Positions 32,805-41,982 are shown, counted from the first letter of the stretch. The stretch is 64,000 nucleotides of DNA from Paenibacillus hamazuiensis (GCF_023276405.1 NZ_JALRMO010000001.1:4898001-4962000), one strand, 5' to 3'. Notes: generated by a model from the letters alone, not told the origin. A program made the numbers and translations.

Positions 32805-33485
32805 TTATTTTTTAAGCTTATACACCCTAAGATTGGCATATTCCGCCATCAGCGGCGCCATTTGCCGGAAGCCGATTTTACCGCCGCGGAGCAGCGGGCC
32901 GAAACTTTCGCCGTCGTCCCGCCAGTCGAACACGGTTAGCCCGTTTACGGAAAACGTCACGCGCCCGTCCAGCTTGTCGAGCCGGATCCGGTAAGGGCCG
33001 GCCGCATCGGCGACGGGAGGGATCGGATCCGCTCCCTGCGCGACCATGTGGAAGCCGTAGCTTTTGCGCAAGTTGCACGTGTGGAACGCTCTCTCTTCCG
33101 GGTACCGGCGGCGGAAGTAAGAGACGTGAAAGGCATTGATGTCGCCGTGATGGTACAGATCGTACTCCCCGGTCCTCGGGGCCAGCGCCGGATCGAACAA
33201 GTCCTGCCCTTCTCGTCCCGCCGCGGCAAAAAACAAAATGCACAATCCCGGCTCGCGTATCGGCCAAAAATCCCACTCCACCGAAATATCGGCGGGGAAC
33301 TCCACCGGGCACCATAAGACGAAGTTGGATTTTTGCCCCTCTTTCGGATCGCCCAGATTTTCCATGCGCAGGCGGCCAAGCGGAAATGTAAAGGCAGCCT
33401 GCCCCTCCAGGCGAAAATCGGCAATGTCCGCCGGCGATGCAAGCGGACTTTCATAGATCAATTCGCGCTTGGCAGCATCTGTCAT
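32805..33485 (-). CDS. DUF1961 family protein (YesU-like)
   Basis: A 226-residue beta-rich protein of the DUF1961 family, whose B. subtilis member YesU is encoded in the rhamnogalacturonan utilisation cluster. The visible features are a concanavalin-like beta sandwich pattern (VEFPADISVEWDFWPIREPGL, EYDLYHHGDINAFHVSYFRR, FHTCNLRKSYGFHMVAQGAD, GRVTFSVNGLTVFDW). No signal peptide, so it is cytosolic. It follows the large exo-lyase gene by 65 bp on the same strand, a strong hint that both act on the same imported oligosaccharides. The catalytic activity of the family is not established. Confidence 0.92.
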   Translation of the reverse strand: MTDAAKRELIYESPLASPADIADFRLEGQAAFTFPLGRLRMENLGDPKEGQKSNFVLWCPVEFPADISVEWDFWPIREPGLCILFFAAAGREGQDLFDPALAPRTGEYDLYHHGDINAFHVSYFRRRYPEERAFHTCNLRKSYGFHMVAQGADPIPPVADAAGPYRIRLDKLDGRVTFSVNGLTVFDWRDDGESFGPLLRGGKIGFRQMAPLMAEYANLRVYKLKK

Positions 33486-33550
33486 TCCCGTTTCACTCCT
33501 TTCTATAAAGCCCGTTGTTTCCTTCAGTCACAGTGAGGCTGAGGCGCCCT

Positions 33551-36214
33551 TCAGCTCTCCGGAAGCGAGTCCTTCAGCAGCTCCAGGCTGAGAATCGTGT
33601 TCAGCGACCATTGTGAAGCGATGTTCGTGCTCACGCTCCGAATTTCCTGAACCGGCCGGACATACTGCAGTCCGTCGATCTGCTCCGGTGCGCCGATAGC
33701 CCCAAGCGTCGGCTCTTGCAGCAGAATGTCCCATACTTGCCGGGCCAGCTCCCGGTTGTTTCTGCGGCTCGCTCCATACGCGATAATCCCTGCCGCCAGC
33801 ACCGGGTGGCCCCAGTCCCATTTGGAAATGGCGCCGCCGGTTTTTTCCGCCTTGACCTCCTGGGGCAGCAAATAAAACTCGCCGAACTCGGCCATCATGT
33901 CCTCCCACTCGGGATCCTTCAGCATGCCGGCCAGCTCGAACCATACTTGCGGCCCGCCCATGCAGATCGCCAAATGCCGTCCCCAATTATCGTCCCCGAA
34001 ATGCATCAGTCTGCCGGTTTTCGGATCGTAGCCGCAGACAGGGCCGGTCAAAAGCTTAAACGGCATGTTTTTGATATCGCCGATGCCGGTCAGCAGCTTG
34101 TCCCGGTACTGAGCATCCTCGAACCGTTCCCAGCGGGTCATCCAGTTGGAGCTGAACGCCGCCCAGTCCGGACCGATGCGCGCGTGGGTCGGGAACTCGT
34201 CCTTCGGATAATAGGACCGCATCGGATCGAGATGTACCGTCGTGAAATCGGAATCGACGACCTCGTTCATGATATCGCCGATGCGCTCGTCCGCCGTCAA
34301 GTAGTAGTAATACCGGTGCAGGCCGGCCATGCCGATCCGCGCCTCCTTGCAGCCGCAGCCCCAATGAACGACGTTGTGGCGGGAGCCGAGTCCGGCGTAT
34401 TCGCCGATATGGTACACGTCGACCTCGCTCGTATGCCGGGTCATCGCTTCGGCGAGCCGGAATACGTCCTCGCGCCCCGAGCGCAGGAACATGTACCAGA
34501 GCCACATGTTCGGCGCAAGCTCGGTGTTTTGCCAGGCGCAGCCGCCGACGTCGTAGCGCCATACGTGGCGGGTCGGGTCGTAGCTGTGCATGAAGTCGCC
34601 GTAGTCCCAGAATCCGTACCATTTGCGCAGCTCGATTTCCTTTTTGTAAAAGTCGACGATCGCGTCAAGCCTGTCCTCCAGATTCGCACGGACGGCGGTG
34701 CTGCGGTCCGGCAAGCTCCAGATGCCGAACGCTTTGACGTCGTAGTAATGCTCCGGCTCGCAGACGAGCAGCGGCGGCGCGTCCGCAGTCTCGGCGAGCG
34801 CTTTTAACGTCTCGCGGCTCGGCGTCTGTGCAAAGCTCCACAGCGTGAACTCGCTCGTATTGGCGACGCCGTAAGGTGTACTGCGCATCTCGTCAAAGCC
34901 TTCGTACGAGGACAAGAGATGCGTCTTCGTATCGTAATGCCGCAAATCCATCGCCCGCCCGTCCGGCGACCAGAACCATACCGTCGCCTCCGCCGTATCC
35001 CGCGACATATGCTTCAGCTCAAGCGACGACGGGTATTTCCGCCAAAAGTTGCGAACGCCGATCGCGATGCCACCGTTTTCTCCCCCTGCATAAGCGATGC
35101 CCGGCGAGCGGTTTCCGCTGGCCGACTTTAACCAGCAGCACGTTTCCTGCGTCCGCTTCGCGATTTCGTAATAGTCGGGGGCGCTTTGGATCAGCTTGAA
35201 GTCGTCCCATACGGCGGCATCCTCGAGCAGCCCGATGAATCGCTCGTCCTCCTGAGGATCAAATTCGATGAGCTCCCCCGCGGTCTGCTTGCGGAACAGC
35301 TCCTCGTATTTGCCGTTCGTGCGGAACGTCATCAGATGCTTCGGCGATTCGCTGAAAAAGCCGGTATCTCCGGCGAAACGCACATGCCGGTTGTACAGAG
35401 GTCCGCTCATCGGGAGCGAAAACGTCATGCCGAGCCCTTTGACGGCATCCTGATGCGGGTTGCCGTCGTATACAAACGTGTGAACGACCCGTAATGATTC
35501 GAGCCCGGCGTAAAAATAAAACCGCAGCGTAAACGGCAGCCACATTCTGCTCCCTTTAACCGCCTTGTGCCGCCCCTCCACCTTGATTACGACACGTATC
35601 GGGCCGCTCTGCTCGACAACCGCCCTCGTGACGCTGCCGACGAAATCCTGCTCTTTGTATATGCGGCCGCCTTCGCCGCTTAGCTGCTCCTCGCGGATGC
35701 AAACAAGCTTGCCGCCGGAGCAGGCGAGCTCTTCTCCGCGGTATATCGCGCGGATGACCGCGTCGCCTTGCTTGCCCAATCGGCATATGATAGCGCCGGT
35801 GTTCACTTCGATATATTCGTCCGTTTCGCGGACGGATACGGACAGTGCCGGAGAGGCCGGCCGGCCTTTCGCCGCCGTAAACGCCGCTTCGCGTTTGTCC
35901 TGCGACAGTATCGGTGCCGCCGCCGCACCCGTATCGCCTCCCGGGGTCACCGCCGCCATTGCCCCATCGACACCGCTGCCCGGCAGCACCGCCGCATGGG
36001 CGCTCCATTTCACGCTGCCGTCCGGCCAATAGGCGGTCGGCCAGCTTTGCACCGGCACCTGTCTGCCCGCAGCGTCGGCCAATGCAATCGGCTCATCCCG
36101 CCGAAGCTCGCCTTCCTTCCACGGGATTCCCCAGGTTACGCCGACGGGAAGTGTTGCCTTATTTCCGAGCCAAGCCAGCTTAACGAATGATGTCTCCGTC
36201 AAAATCGTCATCTC
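33551..36214 (-). CDS. Exo-rhamnogalacturonan lyase-family protein (YetA/PL26-like)
   Basis: About 887 residues. The N-terminal part begins with a beta-sandwich (KLAWLGNKATLPVGVTWGIPWKEGEL...YWPDGSVKWSAHAAV), as in B. subtilis YetA and the PcRGLX-type exo-rhamnogalacturonan lyases. A second beta domain and an alpha-barrel-like C-terminal half rich in aromatic motifs follow (WYGFWDYGDFMHSYDP, VHWGCGCKEARIGMAGLHRYYYY). No signal peptide is present, so it is likely cytosolic and acts on imported oligomers. The start is unclear: ATG 36214 or TTG 36205, which has GGGAG at good distance. An open frame extends upstream to about 36424 without a good ribosome binding site. Confidence 0.85.
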   Translation of the reverse strand, partial: EMTILTETSFVKLAWLGNKATLPVGVTWGIPWKEGELRRDEPIALADAAGRQVPVQSWPTAYWPDGSVKWSAHAAVLPGSGVDGAMAAVTPGGDTGAAAAPILSQDKREAAFTAAKGRPASPALSVSVRETDEYIEVNTGAIICRLGKQGDAVIRAIYRGEELACSGGKLVCIREEQLSGEGGRIYKEQDFVGSVTRAVVEQSGPIRVVIKVEGRHKAVKGSRMWLPFTLRFYFYAGLESLRVVHTFVYDGNPHQDAVKGLGMTFSLPMSGPLYNRHVRFAGDTGFFSESPKHLMTFRTNGKYEELFRKQTAGELIEFDPQEDERFIGLLEDAAVWDDFKLIQSAPDYYEIAKRTQETCCWLKSASGNRSPGIAYAGGENGGIAIGVRNFWRKYPSSLELKHMSRDTAEATVWFWSPDGRAMDLRHYDTKTHLLSSYEGFDEMRSTPYGVANTSEFTLWSFAQTPSRETLKALAETADAPPLLVCEPEHYYDVKAFGIWSLPDRSTAVRANLEDRLDAIVDFYKKEIELRKWYGFWDYGDFMHSYDPTRHVWRYDVGGCAWQNTELAPNMWLWYMFLRSGREDVFRLAEAMTRHTSEVDVYHIGEYAGLGSRHNVVHWGCGCKEARIGMAGLHRYYYYLTADERIGDIMNEVVDSDFTTVHLDPMRSYYPKDEFPTHARIGPDWAAFSSNWMTRWERFEDAQYRDKLLTGIGDIKNMPFKLLTGPVCGYDPKTGRLMHFGDDNWGRHLAICMGGPQVWFELAGMLKDPEWEDMMAEFGEFYLLPQEVKAEKTGGAISKWDWGHPVLAAGIIAYGASRRNNRELARQVWDILLQEPTLGAIGAPEQIDGLQYVRPVQEIRSVSTNIASQWSLNTILSLELLKDSLPES

Positions 36215-36427
36215 CCAAACGTCATATGGAATGTACGGCCCGCTCGCGCAATCGTTCAATATTATCGGCTGCGCCGATCCGGCCGTATCACCCCCAGCAT
36301 AAACATGACGCGTCTTCCCGGCAATCATACTTTCTTGCTTGCAAGACCGCTCCCGTTTGCACATTATTGACGGGCTAGCACTTATTTGCAGCGTCCGGGC
36401 GAAACGGTTCCCGAACCCCCGCACTCA

Positions 36428-37222
36428 CTACATCCGAAGCCCGATCATGTTGCCCGAGCTGTACCGCCGCAGCCCCCGGTAAAAAATCCAGCTGCCGAGC
36501 ACCGTTAGCCCGAGTGCCATCCCGACAGCGCCGAGCACGAAAGGCAGCTCCACCCGCTTGATCAGGCCGATCGGCAAATAGCTGATGAAGCCGGCCGGAA
36601 TGACCGTGAACAGCACCAGCTTGCCGAAACCGCGGAAAATGTTGGTCGGGTACGTGGAAAACGCAAGCAGCGCGTTGAACATTTGCTGCCCGATCCCCTC
36701 CGCATTGCCGATATAGAAAGCCAGCGTATGCGTGATGACCAGGAAAAAAATAAAAATCAGCATCGCGATGAGCAGCGCCAAAACGAAATACGCCGCGCCG
36801 GTGACCGTCAATTCGCCGAACAGGATAAACAAAATAACCGCGAACAAAAAGTCGCCGATCGCCGATACGGACATGCGGCTGACCAATATGGACAGGAGCA
36901 CCGGCTTCGGCTGGGACAAATAGATATCGAGCTGGCCGCCCGCAACCAGGCTCGCGATCCGGAAGGCGTTGCCGAACAGCGTCGCGGCAAGGCCGAAGCC
37001 GCCGGCGCTGACCGCCCACATCATCATGACGTCGCGCAGATCCCATCCGTTCACGACCGGAAAGCGGCTGAAGTAGACCGCCCAGAAAAAAATCCATACC
37101 GTATTGTTGACCATCATCATTCCCGCCGTTAACAGGAAGCTGACGCGAAACTCCATCGCGCCGGCCAAATTCAGCTTCCAGCACGTCCAGACGAACCGAA
37201 GCAAATTAACCGCCGTTGACAT
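36428..37222 (-). CDS. ABC-2 type transporter permease (second subunit)
   Basis: A 264-residue permease with six predicted helices (e.g. VSFLLTAGMMMVNNTVWIFFWAVYF, FVLALLIAMLIFIFFLVITHTLAF). It belongs to the ABC-2 family formerly called DUF990 (ABC2_membrane_6). The signature stretch 'GGQLDIYLSQPKPVLLSILVSRM' marks this group. It overlaps the preceding permease gene and forms, with it and the ATPase, a heteromeric exporter. The substrate is unknown; similar systems export antibiotics, lipids or peptides. Confidence 0.93.
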   Translation of the reverse strand: MSTAVNLLRFVWTCWKLNLAGAMEFRVSFLLTAGMMMVNNTVWIFFWAVYFSRFPVVNGWDLRDVMMMWAVSAGGFGLAATLFGNAFRIASLVAGGQLDIYLSQPKPVLLSILVSRMSVSAIGDFLFAVILFILFGELTVTGAAYFVLALLIAMLIFIFFLVITHTLAFYIGNAEGIGQQMFNALLAFSTYPTNIFRGFGKLVLFTVIPAGFISYLPIGLIKRVELPFVLGAVGMALGLTVLGSWIFYRGLRRYSSGNMIGLRM

Positions 37223-38009
37223 GCAGCTTCGTCACCCCTCTCCGGTAAATGAGCAAAACGGCCGCAAGAAGCGCCGCAATCCAAAGCAGCTGCACCCAGA
37301 TCATCTCCAGCAGCGCCGCACCGTCGAACCGGACCGCCGTCTTCGACGGAAAATACAGCACCGCGCGAAACGGCAGCCAGGCGCATACTTTCTGCAGCGC
37401 TTCCGGCATCAGATCGAGCGGCATCAGCATGCCTCCGATCGTGAACAGCAGCTTGTTGTATACGAATTCGATGCCGCGCGTCTCCTCCACCCAAAAGGCG
37501 CACAGCGCAATGATCATGCCGAGCAGAAACTGCACGGTCATCGCCCCGGCCACGGCGGCGAAGAAGCCGGCCCAGCCCCAGCCGAAATGCGGCAGCCCGA
37601 ACGCGGCGATACCGAGCGCGCTGCCTACGGCCAGGTTGACGAGCAGCCGGACGGCAAACTCGCCGGCAAAGGTCACGTAGTGCATCGCGATATAGCTGGC
37701 CGGACGCGCCAGCTTGTAGCCGACGTCGCCGCCTTTCACCTCATCTTCGATACGCGTCGCGAGGCTGGGAGTGGCCATCGTGATCGCCTCGGCGAAGATG
37801 ATATACCAAATGATTTGCTCATAGCTGTAGCCTTCGATCAGTGCGGTTCCTTCGCCCTGGAACGTCACCCGCCACAGCTGAATGAAAATGTACATGATGA
37901 TGATCAGGAAAATGGAGCGCGTCAAAAAGTCGTACACGTACGCAAACTGGTTGCGCAAAGATAAATGTCCGATGGCCGCGTATTTGACGGCCTTTCCCAG
38001 CATCCGCAT
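37206..38009 (-). CDS. ABC-2 type transporter permease (first subunit)
   Basis: A 267-residue permease with six predicted helices (SIFLIIIMYIFIQLW, GWAGFFAAVAGAMTVQFLLGMIIALCAFW, LLEMIWVQLLWIAALLAAVLLIY). It carries the DUF990-type motif 'EDEVKGGDVGYKLARPASYIAMHY'. Its start overlaps the stop of the ATPase gene (ATGA) and its end overlaps the second permease by 17 bp, so the three are translationally coupled. GGGGAGG precedes the ATG at 38009; an ATG two codons later is an alternative. Confidence 0.93.
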   Translation of the reverse strand: MRMLGKAVKYAAIGHLSLRNQFAYVYDFLTRSIFLIIIMYIFIQLWRVTFQGEGTALIEGYSYEQIIWYIIFAEAITMATPSLATRIEDEVKGGDVGYKLARPASYIAMHYVTFAGEFAVRLLVNLAVGSALGIAAFGLPHFGWGWAGFFAAVAGAMTVQFLLGMIIALCAFWVEETRGIEFVYNKLLFTIGGMLMPLDLMPEALQKVCAWLPFRAVLYFPSKTAVRFDGAALLEMIWVQLLWIAALLAAVLLIYRRGVTKLHVNGG

Positions 38010-39007
38010 CAGCCGCTCGCCTCCCCGTTCCGGGCATAGATGTGAGTGATGATCTCCTCCATCGACGGGTCTTCGATCGTCACGTCCCGGATGCGGCAGT
38101 GCCGCACCAGGTGGGCGAGCACCGCCTCGATGGCGATGCGCGACGTATCGACGGACAACCGCAGGTCGGCTTCCGTTTCCCCGCCGCCCGTCACCTCGAC
38201 GCCGTCCAGCGGAGGCGGCGCCGTCTTCTCCGCCAGCTGCAGCCTGACCGTCTTGTGCGTCAGCAGCTCCCGCTTCATCGTTGCGACGTCCTGATCCAGA
38301 ATCAGCTGGCCGTGGTTGATCACGATCGCCCGCTTGCACAGCTGCTCGATGTCGCCGGCGTCGTGCGACGTCAGGAAAATCGTCGTTCCTTCCTCGCGGT
38401 TCATCTCTAAAATCAGCTTGCGTATATTTTGCTTGACGACGACATCGAGCCCGATCGTCGGCTCGTCGAGAAAGACGATTTTCGGCCGGTGCAGCAGGGC
38501 GGCGGCGATTTCGCAGCGCATCCGTTCGCCGAGCGACAGCTTGCGGACCGGCGTCTGCAAATAAGCGCCGAGGCCGAACCGCTCCACCAAATCGTCGCGG
38601 CGCCGGCAATAGTCCTGCCGGGGCAGCTCGTAAATGCGGCTCATCAGCTCGAACGAATCGGCCGGCGGCAGATGGTACCACAGCTGCGACTTTTGCCCGA
38701 AGACGGAGCCGATATGAAACGCCAGCCGGCGGCGGTCGGTCCACGGCCTGAAGCCCAGCACCGCCGCCTCGCCCGAGGAGGGATGCAAAATGCCGGTCAG
38801 CATTTTGATCGTCGTCGACTTGCCCGCCCCGTTCGGGCCGAGAAAGGCCAGCGTCTCCCCCTGCCCCACGGTAAAATCGATCGGCGCAACGGCAACCCTT
38901 TCGGAAAGCTCGGGCCGCAGCAGCGATTTCAGGCTGGCCGCCAGTCCGGCCGCTTTCTTTTTCACGGTAAACGATTTGCTTAACCCATGTACCCAAATGG
39001 CTGACAT
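38009..39007 (-). CDS. ABC transporter ATP-binding protein (exporter, NodI/DrrA-like)
   Basis: A 332-residue ATPase with Walker A GPNGAGKST near residue 58, Q-loop VFGQKSQLWYHLP, signature LSLGERMRCEIAAAL, Walker B IVFLDEPTIGLD and switch His in FLTSHDAGDIE. The C-terminal ~90 residues are an accessory domain (DUF4162 type), as in DrrA/NatA exporters. The N-terminal 20 residues include a basic stretch before the first strand, as in the ABC-2/DUF990 partner ATPases. AAAGGGG precedes the start. The gene is preceded by a leader with a small ORF and a terminator and is divergent from a two-component system. Confidence 0.95.
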   Translation of the reverse strand: MSAIWVHGLSKSFTVKKKAAGLAASLKSLLRPELSERVAVAPIDFTVGQGETLAFLGPNGAGKSTTIKMLTGILHPSSGEAAVLGFRPWTDRRRLAFHIGSVFGQKSQLWYHLPPADSFELMSRIYELPRQDYCRRRDDLVERFGLGAYLQTPVRKLSLGERMRCEIAAALLHRPKIVFLDEPTIGLDVVVKQNIRKLILEMNREEGTTIFLTSHDAGDIEQLCKRAIVINHGQLILDQDVATMKRELLTHKTVRLQLAEKTAPPPLDGVEVTGGGETEADLRLSVDTSRIAIEAVLAHLVRHCRIRDVTIEDPSMEEIITHIYARNGEASG

Positions 39008-39041
39008 CTCAACATCCCCTTTCCTCCGCTAAAGCAACAAA

Positions 39042-39092
39042 GACCCCCGGCACGCTCGCCATGAAGGCGGAACTTGCACGAAGGTCTTTTAT
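39042..39092 (-). terminator. Leader terminator (attenuator) in front of the ABC transporter operon
   Basis: On the minus strand, AAAAGACC and GGTCTTT close a stem around a GC-rich arm that includes CGCC-TTCAT-GGCG, and a TTGTTGCTTT tail follows. It lies between the 38-codon leader ORF and the ATPase gene, less than 40 nt before the ATPase start. Confidence 0.8.
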
Positions 39093-39110
39093 CCCTACGG
39101 TGTAACGCTG

Positions 39111-39227
39111 CTATTGCCGGCGTCCGGCTTCGCTCGGTTCGATCCGAATCGGCTTTCTCCTCATGTCCGTTCGTCGATTCGTCGGCTCCTGACAGTTTTG
39201 CGCCAGCAAAACCTGCTTCGTAAGCAT
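39111..39227 (-). CDS. Leader ORF, 38 codons, probable attenuation peptide
   Basis: ATG at 39225-39227 with GGAAGG about nine bases upstream, stop TAG at 39111-39113. The 38-residue product starts MLTKQVLLAQNCQEP and continues with an Arg-rich part (NRRTDMRRKPIRIE); it has no known domain. It lies directly downstream of a good promoter and upstream of a rho-independent terminator in the same leader. This is the usual plan of ribosome-mediated attenuation, as in the bmrB leader of B. subtilis bmrCD. Function is inferred from this arrangement only. Confidence 0.6.
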   Translation of the reverse strand: MLTKQVLLAQNCQEPTNRRTDMRRKPIRIEPSEAGRRQ

Positions 39228-39254
39228 CCGCTTTGCCCTTCCGCTTAATTGCTA

Positions 39255-39289
39255 TATATTACCATAGTGGACATTTTTGCGACAAGAGT
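39255..39289 (-). promoter_or_regulatory. Sigma-A promoter of the ABC transporter leader
   Basis: On the minus strand, -35 TTGTCG and -10 TAATAT are separated by 18 bp, about 30 bp before the leader ORF. A strongly AT-rich tract lies upstream. Confidence 0.65.
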
Positions 39290-39444
39290 TTTTTTTCTAT
39301 GAATTAAGAATTCTTTAAGAAAACTGCGAACGATTTGTTAAGCTTTTCGGGCTACACTGTCGTAAGAACTTAAAGCGAAGCGGATTGTCCCGCCGCCGCC
39401 GGCGTGATATGCTTTGAACCAGTAAAGAAAGGAGCTGCATCGCC

Positions 39445-40137
39445 ATGGCACAGCCTACGATCCTTTTGGTCGACGACGAGAAGGAAATTATAGATCTGCT
39501 TGAAATTTATTTGAAAAACGAAGGCTACCGGCTGCTGCGCGCAGGAAACGGACTGGAAGCGCTCGGCGTGCTGCAGAAGGAAGAGGTCGACCTGATCATC
39601 CTCGATATCATGATGCCGCATATGGACGGCATTCAAGCCTGCATGAAAATCCGCGAGCAGAAAAACATGCCGATCATCATGCTGTCCGCCAAAAGCCAGG
39701 ATATGGACAAAATCCTCGGACTCAGCTCGGGAGCCGACGATTACGTGACGAAGCCGTTTAATCCGCTGGAGCTCGTGGCCCGCATCAAATCGCAGCTGCG
39801 CCGCTATACGCGGCTGAACGTCCCGCACGTGAGCAAGGCTCACGAGATCGAGGTGGACGATCTGATCATCAACACCGCCACTCACGAGGTCAAGGTGGAC
39901 GGCTGCGAAGTGAAGCTGACACCGCGCGAATTTGCCATCCTGGAGCTGCTTGCCCGCCATCGCGGCATGGTGTGGAGCATCGAAAAAATATACGAAACCG
40001 TCTGGGGCGAAACGTTCTTCGAAGCGGACAACACCGTGATGGTGCATATCCGCAAAATCCGCGAAAAAATCGAGGAAAACCCGCGCAAGCCGAAATATAT
40101 CAAGACGGTATGGGGGGTCGGCTACAAAGTTGATTAG
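39445..40137 (+). CDS. OmpR/PhoB-family response regulator
   Basis: 230 residues. Receiver domain: the acidic pocket is in LLVDDEKEI, the phospho-acceptor Asp in DLIILDIMMPHMDG, the switch Thr/Ser in IIMLSAKS and the conserved Lys in DDYVTKPFNP. The C-terminal winged helix (LTPREFAILELLARHRGMVWSIEKIYETVWGE ... NTVMVHIRKIREKI ... IKTVWGVGYKVD) is of the OmpR/PhoB type. AAAGGAG precedes the start. It is followed by and overlaps the histidine kinase gene. It is divergent from the ABC exporter, which is a possible target, as in BceRS-like systems. Confidence 0.96.
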   Translation: MAQPTILLVDDEKEIIDLLEIYLKNEGYRLLRAGNGLEALGVLQKEEVDLIILDIMMPHMDGIQACMKIREQKNMPIIMLSAKSQDMDKILGLSSGADDYVTKPFNPLELVARIKSQLRRYTRLNVPHVSKAHEIEVDDLIINTATHEVKVDGCEVKLTPREFAILELLARHRGMVWSIEKIYETVWGETFFEADNTVMVHIRKIREKIEENPRKPKYIKTVWGVGYKVD

Positions 40138-41878
40138 ACGCGATAAACATGAACATGCGCTTGTTCCGCAGCCGGTCCGCAAAGCCCGTTTTCCGTGGAC
40201 CTGGTTTCCTTTTTCCCTGCTGAAAAAGCTGTACGAGCTGGTGAAAAAATTATATTCGATCCTTCGCTCCAACGTGGAGAAAAGCATCCGGTTTCAGCTC
40301 GTGCTTACGTTCGCCTTCTGCCTGCTCGCTTCGATGCTGTTTTACGCCATCAGCTCGTCGTTCTTCGGCGAGATGAACCGCGAGGCGGTGATCGATTATT
40401 CGTCCGGGATCCACCGGATCGATGGCGAAGCACAGCGGCTTGTCCGGATGCTCGAACCGGATCCGGATGCCAAACGCCGCGTTTCTCCGCCCGTTCCGAC
40501 GCCTGCTCCGCCGTCTGTACCCGCGCCTGGCGGCAGCAGTGCAGCCGAAGCGCGTCCCGGGGCATCCTCCGTGCAATCGGGCGCCGCTGCAAATGCCCCT
40601 CAGACGTGGCCTTTGGCGGTTGTCAAGACGGACGATCCCCAGAGCGACGACGATGAGGACGATCTGCGCGAGGAGCGGGTGCAGGATCACATCCGCAACA
40701 TGGTGAACGATTACAACTATAAGGTGGTGCTGACCGATCTGGAAGGCAAAGTTATTTACCGTACGGAAAATGCCGCCGAAATCACGGTGGACATTCACAA
40801 GGTTATCAAAAACGCCATGGATACGCGCGTTAACGAAATGGACAACCGCAAGGAATTTTCCAGCTTTTATCCCGTTACCTACCATGGGCAAAAATCTTAC
40901 CTGATCGTCTCCGGCATTCCGGAGCCGAACATTTCGTACCGCCGTGGAGAAAGTCCGCTGTCCTTGCTGACATCCATCGCGTTTTTCATTCTGTTGTTCT
41001 ATTATTTGACGCAGCGCAAAATGCGGTACATTGAAGATTTGGCGTCGGGCATGCGGATTATTGCGACCGGCAACCTCGACTACCGCATGGTGCAGCGGTC
41101 CAAGGACGAGCTCGGATCGCTGGCGAACGACATGAACGTCATGGTGGAGGAGCTGCAGCGGAAAATCGAAGAGGAGCGCCGCGCCGAACGGACCAAAAAC
41201 GAGCTGATTACGAACGTTTCCCACGACCTGCGGACGCCGCTTACGCTCATCATCGGTTATTTGCGGCTGCTCCACGATAAGAAATACGAAAACGAAGAAC
41301 AGGCCTCCAGCTATTTGTCGATCGCCGTGCAAAAATCGGAAAAGCTGAAGGTGCTGATCGAAGATTTGTTCCAGTTTACGAAGCTGTCCAACCAGGACAT
41401 TCCGATGCATATCGAAAGCGTGTCGTTGAACGAAATGCTCGAGCAGCTGCTCGAAGAATACGTATCGATCGCCGAGGACCAGCAGCTGCAAATTGTGCGC
41501 CATCTTCCGCAGGAGCGCCTCCTCGTCCGAATGGATGTCGATCAAATGATCCGCGTGTTCGAGAATTTGCTGACGAACGCCGTTAAATACTCGCTCAAAC
41601 CCGGGACGATCAAGGTGCTGATGACCCGGGAAAAACGCGACGTCCTCGTGCGCGTTACGAACCGCACGGAACATATGCCGCAGGAAGATCTGGCCCGGCT
41701 GTTCGACCGGTTTTACCGCGTGGACGACTCACGTTCCTCGGAGACCGGCGGCTCCGGACTCGGCCTTGCGATCGCCAAAACGATCGTCGATGCGCACGGC
41801 GGACAGATTTGGGCGGAAACCGAAGGCGACGAGATCCATTTTTACGTCAAAATGAAGCTGGTTGAGCCACTTGCGTAA
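40130..41878 (+). CDS. Membrane sensor histidine kinase
   Basis: 582 residues from a TTG start overlapping the response-regulator stop by 8 bp. A long basic cytoplasmic N-terminus (~55 residues) precedes TM1 (FQLVLTFAFCLLASMLFYAI). An extracytoplasmic region of about 200 residues contains a Pro/Ala-rich linker and an acidic patch (SDDDEDDLREE). TM2 follows (LLTSIAFFILLFYYL), then HAMP, the HisKA motif NVSHDLRTPL with the phospho-His, N box NLLTNAVKYS and G box GGSGLGLAIAKTIVDAHGG. The extracytoplasmic Pro-rich insert is unusual in length. The signal is unknown. Confidence 0.95.
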   Translation: MIRRDKHEHALVPQPVRKARFPWTWFPFSLLKKLYELVKKLYSILRSNVEKSIRFQLVLTFAFCLLASMLFYAISSSFFGEMNREAVIDYSSGIHRIDGEAQRLVRMLEPDPDAKRRVSPPVPTPAPPSVPAPGGSSAAEARPGASSVQSGAAANAPQTWPLAVVKTDDPQSDDDEDDLREERVQDHIRNMVNDYNYKVVLTDLEGKVIYRTENAAEITVDIHKVIKNAMDTRVNEMDNRKEFSSFYPVTYHGQKSYLIVSGIPEPNISYRRGESPLSLLTSIAFFILLFYYLTQRKMRYIEDLASGMRIIATGNLDYRMVQRSKDELGSLANDMNVMVEELQRKIEEERRAERTKNELITNVSHDLRTPLTLIIGYLRLLHDKKYENEEQASSYLSIAVQKSEKLKVLIEDLFQFTKLSNQDIPMHIESVSLNEMLEQLLEEYVSIAEDQQLQIVRHLPQERLLVRMDVDQMIRVFENLLTNAVKYSLKPGTIKVLMTREKRDVLVRVTNRTEHMPQEDLARLFDRFYRVDDSRSSETGGSGLGLAIAKTIVDAHGGQIWAETEGDEIHFYVKMKLVEPLA

Positions 41879-41982
41879 AGCCTTGCGATGTCTTACATTT
41901 TTAAACATGGTCTTCCAAATGCGAAGCGGTCCGCTCCATCCATTTGCTTCGCATCATTTCCTTACGTAAGGAGACAACGTAC

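Noticed and set aside
39030-39250. Known metabolite riboswitch in the ABC transporter leader
   Set aside because: None of the conserved cores I know (SAM, lysine, glycine, T-box, M-box, cobalamin, guanidine, c-di-GMP) is present. The small ORF gives a simpler attenuation model.
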